Part shown: piece by piece, positions 48,964 to 57,210 of the stretch
Layout of the letters: every line of letters starts with the position of its first letter
How positions within the stretch are numbered: position 1 is the stretch's first letter
DNA from: Ancylobacter moscoviensis
GTDB lineage: Bacteria > Pseudomonadota > Alphaproteobacteria > Rhizobiales > Xanthobacteraceae
Assembly (NCBI RefSeq): GCF_007559435.1
Contig: NZ_VMBP01000002.1
Span: 310,001 to 374,000, forward strand
Reading direction: 5' to 3'
DNA length: 64,000 nucleotides
Position numbers and translations under genes: made by a program
The notes under the pieces: generated by a model
What the model was told of the DNA's origin: nothing
What the model saw: the letters and a program-made list of their open reading frames with translations, nothing else
Databases searched by the model: none

Positions 48964-50517
48964 ATGTCCACCGACAAGAACCGCGTCGTCATCTTCGACA
49001 CCACCCTGCGCGATGGCGAGCAGTGCCCCGGTGCGTCGATGACGCTGGAAGAGAAGCTGGAAGTGGCCGAGTTGCTCGACACCATGGGCGTCGACATCAT
49101 CGAGGCCGGCTTCCCCATCGCCTCCAATGGCGATTTCGAGTCGGTCGCCGAAATCTCCCGCCGCACCAAGAACGCGGTGATCGCCGGCCTGTCGCGTGCC
49201 GCCTTCGCCGATATTGATCGCTGTGCCGAGGCGGTGCGCCATGCCCGCCGGCCGCGCATCCATACCTTCATCTCCACCTCGCCCGTGCATATGAAGTACA
49301 AGCTCCAGAAGTCGCCGGAGACGGTGCTGGAGATGGTGGCGGCGTCCGTCGCCCGTGCGCGTGGGCATGTCGACAATGTCGAGTGGTCGGCCGAGGACGC
49401 CACCCGTACCGAGATCGACTTCCTGTGCCGCTGCGTCGAGGCGGCGATCAAGGCGGGCGCCACGACCATCAACCTGCCCGATACGGTCGGTTATGCCACG
49501 CCGTCGGAATATGAGGCGATGTTCCGCACCGTGCGCGAGCGCGTGCCGGATGCCGACAAGGCGGTGTTCTCCACCCATTGCCACAATGATCTCGGCATGG
49601 CGGTGGCGAACTCGCTGGCGGGTGTCGCCGGTGGTGCCCGGCAGATCGAGTGCACCATCAATGGCATTGGCGAGCGGGCCGGCAACGCGGCGCTGGAAGA
49701 GATCGTCATGGCGATCAACGTCCGTCGCGACGTGCTGCCCTACGAGACCGGCATCGACGCCACCATGCTGACCCGCGCCTCCAAGCTGGTCTCGGCGGTC
49801 ACGAGCTTCCCGGTGCAGTACAACAAGGCCATCGTCGGCCGGAACGCCTTCGCCCATGAGAGCGGCATCCATCAGGACGGCATGCTCAAGAACAACACCA
49901 CCTACGAGATCATGACCCCCGATAGCGTCGGCGTCTCCAAGACCTCGCTGGTGATGGGCAAGCATTCCGGCCGCGCCGCTTTCCGCGACAAGCTGAAGGC
50001 GCTGGGCTACGAGTTGGGCGAGAACGCTCTGAACGATGCCTTCTCGCGCTTCAAGGACCTCGCCGACCGCAAGAAGGTGGTCTACGACGAGGATATCGAG
50101 GCGCTGGTCGATCAGGAGATCGCCGCCGCGCATGACCGCATGAAGCTGGTTTCGCTCAGCGTGATCGCCGGCAGCCACGGTCCCCAGCGCGCGACCATGA
50201 AGATGAAGGTCGACGGCCATCTCGTCACCGAGGAGTGCGAAGGCAATGGCCCGGTGGATGCGGTGTTCAATTGCATCCAGGCCATCGTGCCGCACACGGC
50301 CAAGTTGGCGCTCTACCAGGTGCACGCGGTGACCGAGGGCACGGATGCGCAGGCGGAAGTGTCGGTGCGTCTGGAGGACGGCGACAAGGCGGTGACCGGG
50401 CGCGGTTCCGATCCGGACACGCTGGTCGCCTCGGCGCAGGCCTACATCATCGCGCTCAACAAGCTGCAGACCAAGCGCAACAGCATCAACGCCCAGGCCC
50501 AGCCGGCGGCGGAATAG
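48964..50517 (+). CDS. leuA: 2-isopropylmalate synthase
   Basis: 517 residues. Catalyses acetyl-CoA plus 2-oxoisovalerate to 2-isopropylmalate, the first committed step of leucine synthesis. TIM-barrel motifs: IFDTTLRDGEQCPGASMT (metal Asp), NLPDTVGYATP, and the metal-site HCHNDLGMAVANSLAGV. The linker VGRNAFAHESGIHQDGML and a C-terminal LeuA regulatory domain with leucine feedback site follow (VDGHLVTEECEGNGPVDAVF). GAAGGA precedes the ATG. A leucine-rich leader peptide and hairpins lie upstream, suggesting attenuation in addition to feedback inhibition. Confidence 0.95.
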   Translation: MSTDKNRVVIFDTTLRDGEQCPGASMTLEEKLEVAELLDTMGVDIIEAGFPIASNGDFESVAEISRRTKNAVIAGLSRAAFADIDRCAEAVRHARRPRIHTFISTSPVHMKYKLQKSPETVLEMVAASVARARGHVDNVEWSAEDATRTEIDFLCRCVEAAIKAGATTINLPDTVGYATPSEYEAMFRTVRERVPDADKAVFSTHCHNDLGMAVANSLAGVAGGARQIECTINGIGERAGNAALEEIVMAINVRRDVLPYETGIDATMLTRASKLVSAVTSFPVQYNKAIVGRNAFAHESGIHQDGMLKNNTTYEIMTPDSVGVSKTSLVMGKHSGRAAFRDKLKALGYELGENALNDAFSRFKDLADRKKVVYDEDIEALVDQEIAAAHDRMKLVSLSVIAGSHGPQRATMKMKVDGHLVTEECEGNGPVDAVFNCIQAIVPHTAKLALYQVHAVTEGTDAQAEVSVRLEDGDKAVTGRGSDPDTLVASAQAYIIALNKLQTKRNSINAQAQPAAE

Positions 50518-50540
50518 CCGCCGCGCATATGGCGGAAATG

Positions 50541-50577
50541 AAGAACCCCGGCCTGTGAGGGCCGGGGTTCTTTCTTT
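50541..50577 (+). terminator. leuA terminator
   Basis: Perfect 13-base stem AAGAACCCCGGCC (50541-50553) / GGCCGGGGTTCTT (50560-50572), loop TGTGAG, then TCTTT. It lies between the convergent leuA and Gln-rich protein genes and may work in both directions. Confidence 0.88.
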
Positions 50578-50582
50578 GTCGG

Positions 50583-52403
50583 TCACTGCATGCCCGGCTG
50601 CAGCCACCGCGGGTCACGCGGATCGCCCGGCCGGCCCTGAGGATTGCCCTGCGGCCGCTGCTGGGGAGGCCGTTGCTGCTGCGCGCGCTGCTGTTGCTGG
50701 GCGGCGCGTTGCTGCATCAGTATCTGCTGTTGCTGGGCGCGCTGCTGTTGGGCCTGCTGGCGCATCTGCTGCTGCTGAACGGCCCGTTCCTGCTGGACAT
50801 TGCGCTGCTGCTGCATTTGCTGCTGGCGGGCACGCTGCTGTTCCACGGCACGCTGCTGCTGGGCCTGCTGGCGCATCTGCTGCTGCTGAATGGCGCGCTC
50901 CTGCTGGACATTGCGTTGCTGCTGCATCTGCTGCTGGCGGGCACGCTGCTGTTCCACGGCGCGCTGCTGCTGGGCCTGCTGGCGCATTTGCTGCTGTTGA
51001 ATGACCCGTTCCTGCTGGACATTGCGTTGCTGCTGCATCTGCTGCTGGCGGGCACGCTCTTGCTCCGCCGCGCGCTGCTGCTGAAGCTGCTGCTGGCGCA
51101 CACGCTCCTGCTGGCCCTGCTGCTGCTGCGCGCGCTGACGCTCAAGCTGTTGCTGGTTGGCGCGCATGTCGTCGGGACGCTGGCCCGGCCGCACGCCCGG
51201 CATGCCGGGCTGTCCGCCGGGGCGGGTGTTCACCCGTTCGGCCCGTGCGCGCTGCTCGGCGCGGACGCGCTCGAACTGCTGCCGGCGCTGTTCCATCGCC
51301 TGCCGGCGCTGCTGTTCCAGCAGGTCGTTCCGTGTCGCCGCCTGCTGCCGCAGATCGCGGAGCTGGTCGGCGCGTTCGCGCTCGATCTGCTCGACCTGCT
51401 GGCGGAAGCGGTTGGGATCGCGGAAGCGCTCCTGGCGCAGTTCCCGCCGGCGGTTCGCGTCGATCGCCCCCAGCAGCGCCGCCGAGGGCGCGAACACGCC
51501 CGGCAGGTTCTGGTCGTCGCGCACATATTGATGGATCAGCGCGCGGCGGTCGGGGGCGATGTCGCGGTCGAAGCGCGGCGGCGGGACGAAGCGGTCGCCG
51601 AAGGCGAGCCGGGGGGCATAGATGCCGAGCCGCTCGTCGCGGTCGTCGTAGAAGATGTCGTCGTAGCGATCGACATAGACGACTTCACGCGTATAGAGGC
51701 GATCACGGATCGGCGCATCATAGACGTCGAGCCCGAAGCCGCGGTTAACGTAGTAGCCGTCGTCCCAGCGCGGTTCGTAATAGTCCGGCGCATCCTGCAG
51801 ATAGATGCTGATCTGCGGGATGGGCGCCACATAGACCGCAAGGTCCTGCTCGGCCATGTAGCGGTCCTCGACGAAGACCCAGCTCTCGGCCACGGGCGGC
51901 GCGTAATAGGCGGGGCGCCCGACCGCGTAGCCCGGGCGGTCCGGCCCGACCGGCGCCCAGCCGGTGCGCCCGCCGCCGCGCCGCCAGGTCACCCAGGCCG
52001 GTGCCCAGGTATCGCCCGGCACCCAGAACCAGCCATAGCCGGGGTCGTAGCCCCAGCGTCCGTAATGGTAGGCGGCCCAGCCGAAGGGCTCATAGGATTC
52101 CCAGTACCAGCCGTACTGGTCCGTCCAGATCCACCGGCCTTCCTGATAGGGGCGCCAGCCCGGGCCGACATTGGCGGGGATGAAGACGTACTGGTAATCG
52201 GGATGTTCCACCCACGAGCCATAGGCGCCGAGTTGGTCGTAGAACACGTTCACGTCCATCGGCGCGCGGTCGAGCGGCGGCCCGGCCTGGGCGAGCCGCA
52301 GCGGTTCGCTCTGGGCGGCTGCCGGGAGAACGGCACCGGTGGCGGTGGCCAGAAGACCTGCGACGAGACCGGTGGCGAGTAGCGGACGCGCGAGACGGAA
52401 CAT
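50583..52403 (-). CDS. Exported DUF6600/YXWGXW-type protein with Gln-rich repeat tail
   Basis: 606 residues, signal peptide to about residue 30 (AAAQS). Residues 45-330 are rich in Tyr and Trp with motifs such as YGSWVEHPDYQYVF, GRWIWTDQYGWYWESYEPFG and YGRWGYDPGYGWFWVPGDTW, typical of DUF6600. From about 365 the chain is Gln/Arg-rich coiled coil, ending in three almost exact 37-residue copies starting RARQQQMQQQRNVQQER and then Gln/Pro-rich tail. The protein is probably in the periplasm or envelope; no function known. The repeat tract makes its length prone to change and to assembly error. AGGT lies before ATG 52403. Confidence 0.82.
   Translation of the reverse strand: MFRLARPLLATGLVAGLLATATGAVLPAAAQSEPLRLAQAGPPLDRAPMDVNVFYDQLGAYGSWVEHPDYQYVFIPANVGPGWRPYQEGRWIWTDQYGWYWESYEPFGWAAYHYGRWGYDPGYGWFWVPGDTWAPAWVTWRRGGGRTGWAPVGPDRPGYAVGRPAYYAPPVAESWVFVEDRYMAEQDLAVYVAPIPQISIYLQDAPDYYEPRWDDGYYVNRGFGLDVYDAPIRDRLYTREVVYVDRYDDIFYDDRDERLGIYAPRLAFGDRFVPPPRFDRDIAPDRRALIHQYVRDDQNLPGVFAPSAALLGAIDANRRRELRQERFRDPNRFRQQVEQIERERADQLRDLRQQAATRNDLLEQQRRQAMEQRRQQFERVRAEQRARAERVNTRPGGQPGMPGVRPGQRPDDMRANQQQLERQRAQQQQGQQERVRQQQLQQQRAAEQERARQQQMQQQRNVQQERVIQQQQMRQQAQQQRAVEQQRARQQQMQQQRNVQQERAIQQQQMRQQAQQQRAVEQQRARQQQMQQQRNVQQERAVQQQQMRQQAQQQRAQQQQILMQQRAAQQQQRAQQQRPPQQRPQGNPQGRPGDPRDPRWLQPGMQ
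50724..51056 (-). repeat. Three tandem 111-base repeats in the Gln-rich gene
   Basis: Units 51056-50946, 50945-50835 and 50834-50724, spaced exactly 111 bases (37 codons), for example GCACGCT at 51052, 50941 and 50830. The copies differ at few positions. The repeat keeps the reading frame and encodes Gln/Arg-rich coiled coil. Confidence 0.88.
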
Positions 52404-52596
52404 GCAAACCTCATGCGCTGAACCGGGAAGACGCGTGTCGAACGTCCTTCCAGCGGAATGGTTTCAAATATACGTGTGACGGATTGAAGATTAACCGGAA
52501 ATGAACGTCCGGATGCAGATCATGGCAAAACTATGTTTTGTTATTTTGTCGAAGCTGTTTTTGCTTGTTACAGCGCGTTTTGTAAGTCAATCGCCG

Positions 52597-53394
52597 TCAC
52601 AATTTTTCCTCAATGCCAACTTCTGCAAGTAAACCATGCCGCAGCGCGGCAAACGCTTCGCAACTGGCGGTGGCCAATAGGGCGCCGTCGAGTTCGGTCG
52701 CGGGGCGCAGGAAGCGCACACTGTTGGTCAGGAACACCGCATCCGCGCCTTTCAGGTCGCCGGGCGCCAGCCCTCGTTCCTCGACCGCCAGCCCGAGTTC
52801 CGGCGCGATCTCCATCACTCGCGCCCGCATGATGCCCGGCAGGCACCCCTCCGACAGCGGCGGCGTGCGCAGCATTCCGCTCGTCAGCGCGAAGACATTG
52901 GCGATGGTCGTGCAGGCGACACGGCCCTGCGTGTTCAAGATCAGCGCATCGTCCACCCCGGCCGCCGCCGCCTCCCGCGCCGCGAGGATGTGGTCGAGAT
53001 AGCCGAGCGTCTTCAGGTTGGCGGTGGGCGAGAACTCGTTGCGCCGCCCTGTCGCGGTGACGAGCCGAGCCGGCTGGCCGAGCAGCGCCGGGCTCCACGG
53101 GCTGGTGGTGACGACGAGCGTCGGCTCGCCGGTGCTCGCCGGCCAGAGGCCGCGCGCGGCGCTCCCGCGCGTCACCGTGGTGCGTACGATGGTCGACTCG
53201 GGCGTTACGGCATCGTCGATGGCGGCCTCGACACGGGCGCGCAGAGCCGCGATGCCGAGGCTGTGCGCGGCGGCCAGCAGCCGGCCGACATGGCGCTCCC
53301 GCTCCAGGACGATGCCGTTCAGTGCAACGGCGGTGTCGAACACGCCGTCGCCGAGCGTGAAGCCGCGATCCTCGACACTGATCGTCGCGGTCAC
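52597..53394 (-). CDS. pabC: Aminodeoxychorismate lyase-type class IV aminotransferase
   Basis: 265 residues from a GTG at 53394 that overlaps the pabA stop by four bases (GTGA). PLP class IV fold: DRGFTLGDGVFDTAVALNGI, the PLP-Lys in TANLKTLGYLDHILA, GVDDALILNTQGRVACTTIA. It would split aminodeoxychorismate to p-aminobenzoate and pyruvate for folate. Identification rests on the fold plus the pabB-pabA-pabC order. A branched-chain or D-amino acid aminotransferase of the same class is unlikely in this operon. The intergenic stretch 52404-52596 to the next gene is AT-rich without clear features. Confidence 0.88.
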   Translation of the reverse strand: MTATISVEDRGFTLGDGVFDTAVALNGIVLERERHVGRLLAAAHSLGIAALRARVEAAIDDAVTPESTIVRTTVTRGSAARGLWPASTGEPTLVVTTSPWSPALLGQPARLVTATGRRNEFSPTANLKTLGYLDHILAAREAAAAGVDDALILNTQGRVACTTIANVFALTSGMLRTPPLSEGCLPGIMRARVMEIAPELGLAVEERGLAPGDLKGADAVFLTNSVRFLRPATELDGALLATASCEAFAALRHGLLAEVGIEEKL

Positions 53395-53975
53395 GCCGCG
53401 CGCTCCCGGGTTCGCGCCAGCTTCAGGAAATTCGCCAGCAGGTCGTAGCCATGGCCGGTGAGCACGGATTCCGGGTGGAACTGCACGCCGTAGGTCGGAT
53501 GGGTACGGTGGGCGAGCCCCATGATCTCGCCGTCCTCGCTCCAGGCGGTGGCGACCAGCGGTGAGCCATCGTCCAGCTCGACGGCCAGCGAATGATAGCG
53601 GCCGGCGGGGAACGGGGAGGGCAGTCCCTCGAAAACGTCCGTCCCGGCATGGCGCACCTGCGAGGCGCGCCCGTGCATCGGCTCCTTCGCCCGTACCACC
53701 CGGCCGCCGAAGGCCTGGCCGATGCACTGGTGCCCAAGACAGATCCCGAGGATCGGCAGCCGGCCCGACAGCGCCCGCACGGCATCGAGCGAGACGCCCG
53801 CCTCGTTGGGCGAGCAGGGGCCGGGCGAGATCACCAGCGCCTCGGGCCGCAGACGCTCGATGGCGGCGACGTCCAGCGCGTCGTTGCGCACGACCTGGAC
53901 ATCCTCGCCGAGTTCGGTGAGGTAGCGCGCGACGTTGAAGACGAAGCTGTCGTAATTGTCGATCAGCAGGATCAT
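53391..53975 (-). CDS. pabA: Aminodeoxychorismate/anthranilate synthase glutaminase
   Basis: 194 residues, class I glutamine amidotransferase: ILLIDNYDSFVFNVARYL, the nucleophile Cys in GICLGHQCIGQAFGG, SLAVELDD and the His/Glu of GVQFHPESVLT. It supplies ammonia to PabB. ATG 53975 overlaps the pabB stop by four bases (ATGA), and its own stop overlaps pabC. In some bacteria the same protein also serves TrpE; here the coupling indicates folate. Confidence 0.92.
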   Translation of the reverse strand: MILLIDNYDSFVFNVARYLTELGEDVQVVRNDALDVAAIERLRPEALVISPGPCSPNEAGVSLDAVRALSGRLPILGICLGHQCIGQAFGGRVVRAKEPMHGRASQVRHAGTDVFEGLPSPFPAGRYHSLAVELDDGSPLVATAWSEDGEIMGLAHRTHPTYGVQFHPESVLTGHGYDLLANFLKLARTRERAA

Positions 53976-55402
53976 GGCGCCGTCTCCGGCTTGAAGGCGC
54001 GGAACAGCCGTTCGGCCTTGGTCAGGCTCTCGGCATGTTCGGCGGCCGGATCGGACAAGGTGGTGATGCCGCCGCCGACGCCGAAGCTGGCGGTGAATCC
54101 CTTCCGGCCCTTCTCCACCGTCACGGTGCGGATGGCAATGTTGAAGTCCATCGTGCCGTCGAAGCCGATATAGCCGATGGAGCCGCAATAGACGCCGCGC
54201 GGCTGCTGCTCCAGCTCGTGGATGATCTCCATGGCGCGGATCTTCGGCGCACCGGTGATCGAGCCGCCGGGGAACGACGCCGCCATCAGGTCGAGCCCGT
54301 CGTGCCCTTCTTTCAGCGTCCCGGTGACGACCGAGACGAGGTGGTGGACATTGGCATAGGTCTCGAGCCCGCACAGGCGCGGAACCTTCACCGTGCCCGG
54401 CCGGCACACGCGCGAGAGATCGTTGCGCAGCAGGTCGACGATCATCACGTTCTCGGCGCGGTCCTTCTCACTGGCGGTCAGCTCGCGGCCGCGGAAGGCA
54501 TCCAGCGTCGGCTCCACCGAGCGCGGCACCGTGCCCTTGATCGGGCGCGTCTCCACCTCGCCGCCCACGAGCTTCACGAAGCGCTCGGGAGAGGAGGAGG
54601 CGATGATGCGGTCTTCATTGGCGATCAGCGCCGCGAAGGTGGCGGGGTTGGCGCGGCGCAACTGGTCGTAGAGCGCCAGCGGATCGACCGCCTCGCCGAT
54701 TCCGGCCTCGAAGCGCTGGGTGAAGTTCGCCTGGAAGATGTCGCCGGCGCGTATGTAAGCGATCACCTGCGCCACGGCCGCCTTGTAGCGCTCGGCATCG
54801 AAATTGGAGCGCCAGTCGCCGGCAATGATCGCAGCGCCGAGCGGGACTTCCGGCGCCGCGAGGCGTTCCGCCGCCTCGGCGAGGCGCTCGCGGGCGCGGC
54901 GGGCACGCCGGGCCGGCTCGGTTTCCGGCCAGCCGGTCGAGACGATGAAGGCGCGCTCCGACACCACGTCGAAGGCGACGACGAGATCGTAGAAGCCGAG
55001 GTCGATCTCCGGCCCTTCGCCGGGTTCCGGCGCCATGGTGGGGAAGCGATCGAACAGTCGGCCCGCCTCATAGGCGATGTAGCCCGCCGCTCCGGCCTGG
55101 AAGCCCGCCTCGCCCGGCAGGCGCGGCTGGGCATAGGCGCGCAGCCGCGCCCGCAACGCCTCGACCGGCGTCCCCGCCTCGCGCGCCCCGTCCCAGCGCG
55201 GCACGCCGGCTTCCACACGGAAGCGGCCGAAGGGCTCCGCCATGACGTAGGACCACCGGCCCAGCAGCGGATGGCGCATCGCGCTGTCGAGGAAGGTCAG
55301 GCCCGGCACGGGCGCGCCGTTCCGCCGGGCAAGACGGCGCGCCGCCCGCCAGGGGTCCTGCCAGGCGATCTCGACGACGAGGGGAGGCGGCTCCTGAATC
55401 AT
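53972..55402 (-). CDS. pabB: Aminodeoxychorismate synthase component I
   Basis: 476 residues of the chorismate-binding family (PabB/TrpE). Seen: YIRAGDIFQANFTQRFEAG, ASSSPERFVKLVGGEVETRP, IKGTVPRS (the PIKGT motif of PabB, distinct from the PIAGT of TrpE), DRAENVMIVDLLRNDLSRVC and GSITGAPKIRAMEII. It aminates chorismate to 4-amino-4-deoxychorismate with ammonia from PabA. First gene of pabB-pabA-pabC on the minus strand, all joined by four-base overlaps. The N-terminal start at 55402 lacks a strong ribosome site. Confidence 0.93.
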   Translation of the reverse strand: MIQEPPPLVVEIAWQDPWRAARRLARRNGAPVPGLTFLDSAMRHPLLGRWSYVMAEPFGRFRVEAGVPRWDGAREAGTPVEALRARLRAYAQPRLPGEAGFQAGAAGYIAYEAGRLFDRFPTMAPEPGEGPEIDLGFYDLVVAFDVVSERAFIVSTGWPETEPARRARRARERLAEAAERLAAPEVPLGAAIIAGDWRSNFDAERYKAAVAQVIAYIRAGDIFQANFTQRFEAGIGEAVDPLALYDQLRRANPATFAALIANEDRIIASSSPERFVKLVGGEVETRPIKGTVPRSVEPTLDAFRGRELTASEKDRAENVMIVDLLRNDLSRVCRPGTVKVPRLCGLETYANVHHLVSVVTGTLKEGHDGLDLMAASFPGGSITGAPKIRAMEIIHELEQQPRGVYCGSIGYIGFDGTMDFNIAIRTVTVEKGRKGFTASFGVGGGITTLSDPAAEHAESLTKAERLFRAFKPETAP

Positions 55403-55629
55403 GCACGGAATATGGAACGTGCCGGCCTCGCTTCCTAGGGCCCGGCCCCGGAAGCCGAGGGAACCCGGCGCGTGGCGCGTGGAATGAGGCTGGAACCCGC
55501 GTTTCTAGGCCAAAGAGCCACTTGACGGTCAGTCATGCCGATGGTGGCCTAGGCAGCATAAACAAAGGCGTGGCCTCGAAGGCGACGCCCATGGCCTGAA
55601 ACGCGGTCAAGAAGTCTCGGGAGGGACGC

Positions 55630-56622
55630 ATGAAAAACTTCAAGGGGGCAGCCGCCGCCGTCGCGGCGCTGGCGCTGGCGCTCGCGGTACTGCCTTTCTC
55701 TGCGGCCAAGGCGCAGGATTTTCCCAATCGCCCAGTCACCATGGTCGTGCCCTTTTCGGCCGGCGGTCCCACCGACACGGTGGCGCGTCTCGTCGCCGAA
55801 TCCATGTCGCGCACGCTTGGTCAGCAGGTCGTGGTGGAGAATGTCGGCGGCGCGGGCGGCACCCGCGGCGCCGGCCAGGTCGCGAAGGCCGCCCCGGACG
55901 GCTACACCGTGCTGCTGCACCATATCGGCCAGGCGACCGCCGCCACCCTCTATCGCAAGCTGCCCTACAACGTGCTGACCGACTTCGAGGAGGTCGGCCT
56001 CGTCACCGACGTGCCGATGACGATGATCGCCAAGCCCGATCTCGCCCCGAAGGACGCCGCCGAGCTGATCGCCTTCGTGAAGCAGAACAGGGACGGGGTG
56101 ATCTACGGCAATGCCGGCGTCGGCTCCGCCTCGCATCTGTGCGGCATGCTGTTCATGTCGGCGCTCGGCGCGCAGATGACCACCGTGCCCTATCAAGGCA
56201 CCGGCCCGGCGATGAACGACCTCGTCGGCGGCCAGATCGACCTGATGTGCGACCAGACCACCAACACCACCGGCCAGATCAAGGCCGGCAAGGTGAAGGC
56301 CTATGCCGTCACCACCAAGCAGCGCGTCAAGTCGCTGCCCGACCTCCCCACCTTCCAGGAGGTCGGCCTTCCCGGCTTCGAGGTTGCGGTCTGGCACGGC
56401 ATGTATGCGCCCAAGGGCACGCCGCCGGAAGTCGTCACCAAGCTCAACGACGCCCTCAAGACCGCCCTGCAGGATCCGAAGGTCATCGCGCGCTTCGCCG
56501 ACCTCGGTACCGAGCCGGTGGCCCTCGATCGCGCCACGCCGGAAGTGCACAAGCAGTTCCTGCAGGCCGAGGTGGCCAAGTGGAAGCCGGTGATCGAGCA
56601 GGCCGGCGTCTTCGCCGACTGA
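55630..56622 (+). CDS. tctC: Tripartite tricarboxylate transporter binding protein (TctC/Bug)
   Basis: 330 residues. Signal peptide to about residue 29 (AAKAQ). Bug fold: FPNRPVTMVVPFSAGGPTDT, VARLVAESMSRTLGQQVVVE, NVGGAGGTRGAGQVAKAAPD, GYTVLLHH. The family binds carboxylates such as citrate, tartrate or related aromatic acids. GGGAGGG before ATG 55630. It is followed by TctB and TctA genes, a complete secondary-transport system. The ligand is not predictable from sequence. Confidence 0.91.
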   Translation: MKNFKGAAAAVAALALALAVLPFSAAKAQDFPNRPVTMVVPFSAGGPTDTVARLVAESMSRTLGQQVVVENVGGAGGTRGAGQVAKAAPDGYTVLLHHIGQATAATLYRKLPYNVLTDFEEVGLVTDVPMTMIAKPDLAPKDAAELIAFVKQNRDGVIYGNAGVGSASHLCGMLFMSALGAQMTTVPYQGTGPAMNDLVGGQIDLMCDQTTNTTGQIKAGKVKAYAVTTKQRVKSLPDLPTFQEVGLPGFEVAVWHGMYAPKGTPPEVVTKLNDALKTALQDPKVIARFADLGTEPVALDRATPEVHKQFLQAEVAKWKPVIEQAGVFAD

Positions 56623-56712
56623 CGTTCCATCCATAAGACCGCCCCGCCCGTCACGCCGGCTCGCCGCCGGCCGGCGGGTGGGGTCCTGCATTCAACATCC
56701 CGGGAAAATGGC

Positions 56713-57195
56713 ATGACGCGCTTCGTCAAAAGTCCGAAGGAGGTCGCCAGCGGTCTTCTGCTCATCGTGCTGGCCGCGTTCTTCGCCTGGCAGGCCATGG
56801 AACTGCCGATGGGCCGCGCCATCCGCATGGGGCCCGGCTATTTCCCGATGATCCTCGCGGGTCTGCTCGCCTTTCTCGGCCTGGTCGTCCTTCTCTCCGG
56901 CCTGACCGTTCCCGCTGACCCGGACGACAATGGAATCCGCTTCCGCAACTGGCCGTGGCAGGCGCTGGCGCTGGTGACGCTCGCCGTTGTGATCTTCGGC
57001 CTCGGCATCCGCCCGCTCGGCCTTGGGCCGTCCATGGGGCTGGCGGTGTTCATCTCGGCGCTGGCCAGCCAGCGTTTCCACATCGTCACTGGGCTGATTT
57101 CGGCGGCCGTCATGGTCGCCTTCTCCTGGGCGGTGTTCATCAAGGGCCTCGGCCTTCCCCTTCCCATGCTCGGCCCCTGGCTCGGCGGCTACTGA
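56713..57195 (+). CDS. tctB: Tripartite tricarboxylate transporter small membrane subunit TctB
   Basis: 160 residues with four membrane segments; GRAIRMGPGYFPMILAGLLA is the typical TctB first loop-helix. The family pairs with TctA. It lies 90 bases after tctC and 15 before tctA. GGGAAAA precedes the ATG. Confidence 0.87.
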   Translation: MTRFVKSPKEVASGLLLIVLAAFFAWQAMELPMGRAIRMGPGYFPMILAGLLAFLGLVVLLSGLTVPADPDDNGIRFRNWPWQALALVTLAVVIFGLGIRPLGLGPSMGLAVFISALASQRFHIVTGLISAAVMVAFSWAVFIKGLGLPLPMLGPWLGGY

Positions 57196-57210
57196 TCGGG
57201 AGCCGGACCG

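Noticed and set aside
50724..51056. CRISPR-like periodicity
   Set aside because: Period 111 bases with no spacers, in-frame coding, and no cas genes; it is a protein repeat.
50673..52382. Leu-rich plus-strand frame opposite the Gln-rich gene
   Set aside because: It is the complement of CAG/CAA Gln codons, giving Leu runs; the minus strand has signal peptide, ribosome site and DUF6600 motifs.
53391..53975. trpG of tryptophan synthesis
   Set aside because: The partner has the PIKGT-type motif of PabB and a pabC gene follows, so folate rather than tryptophan is supported.
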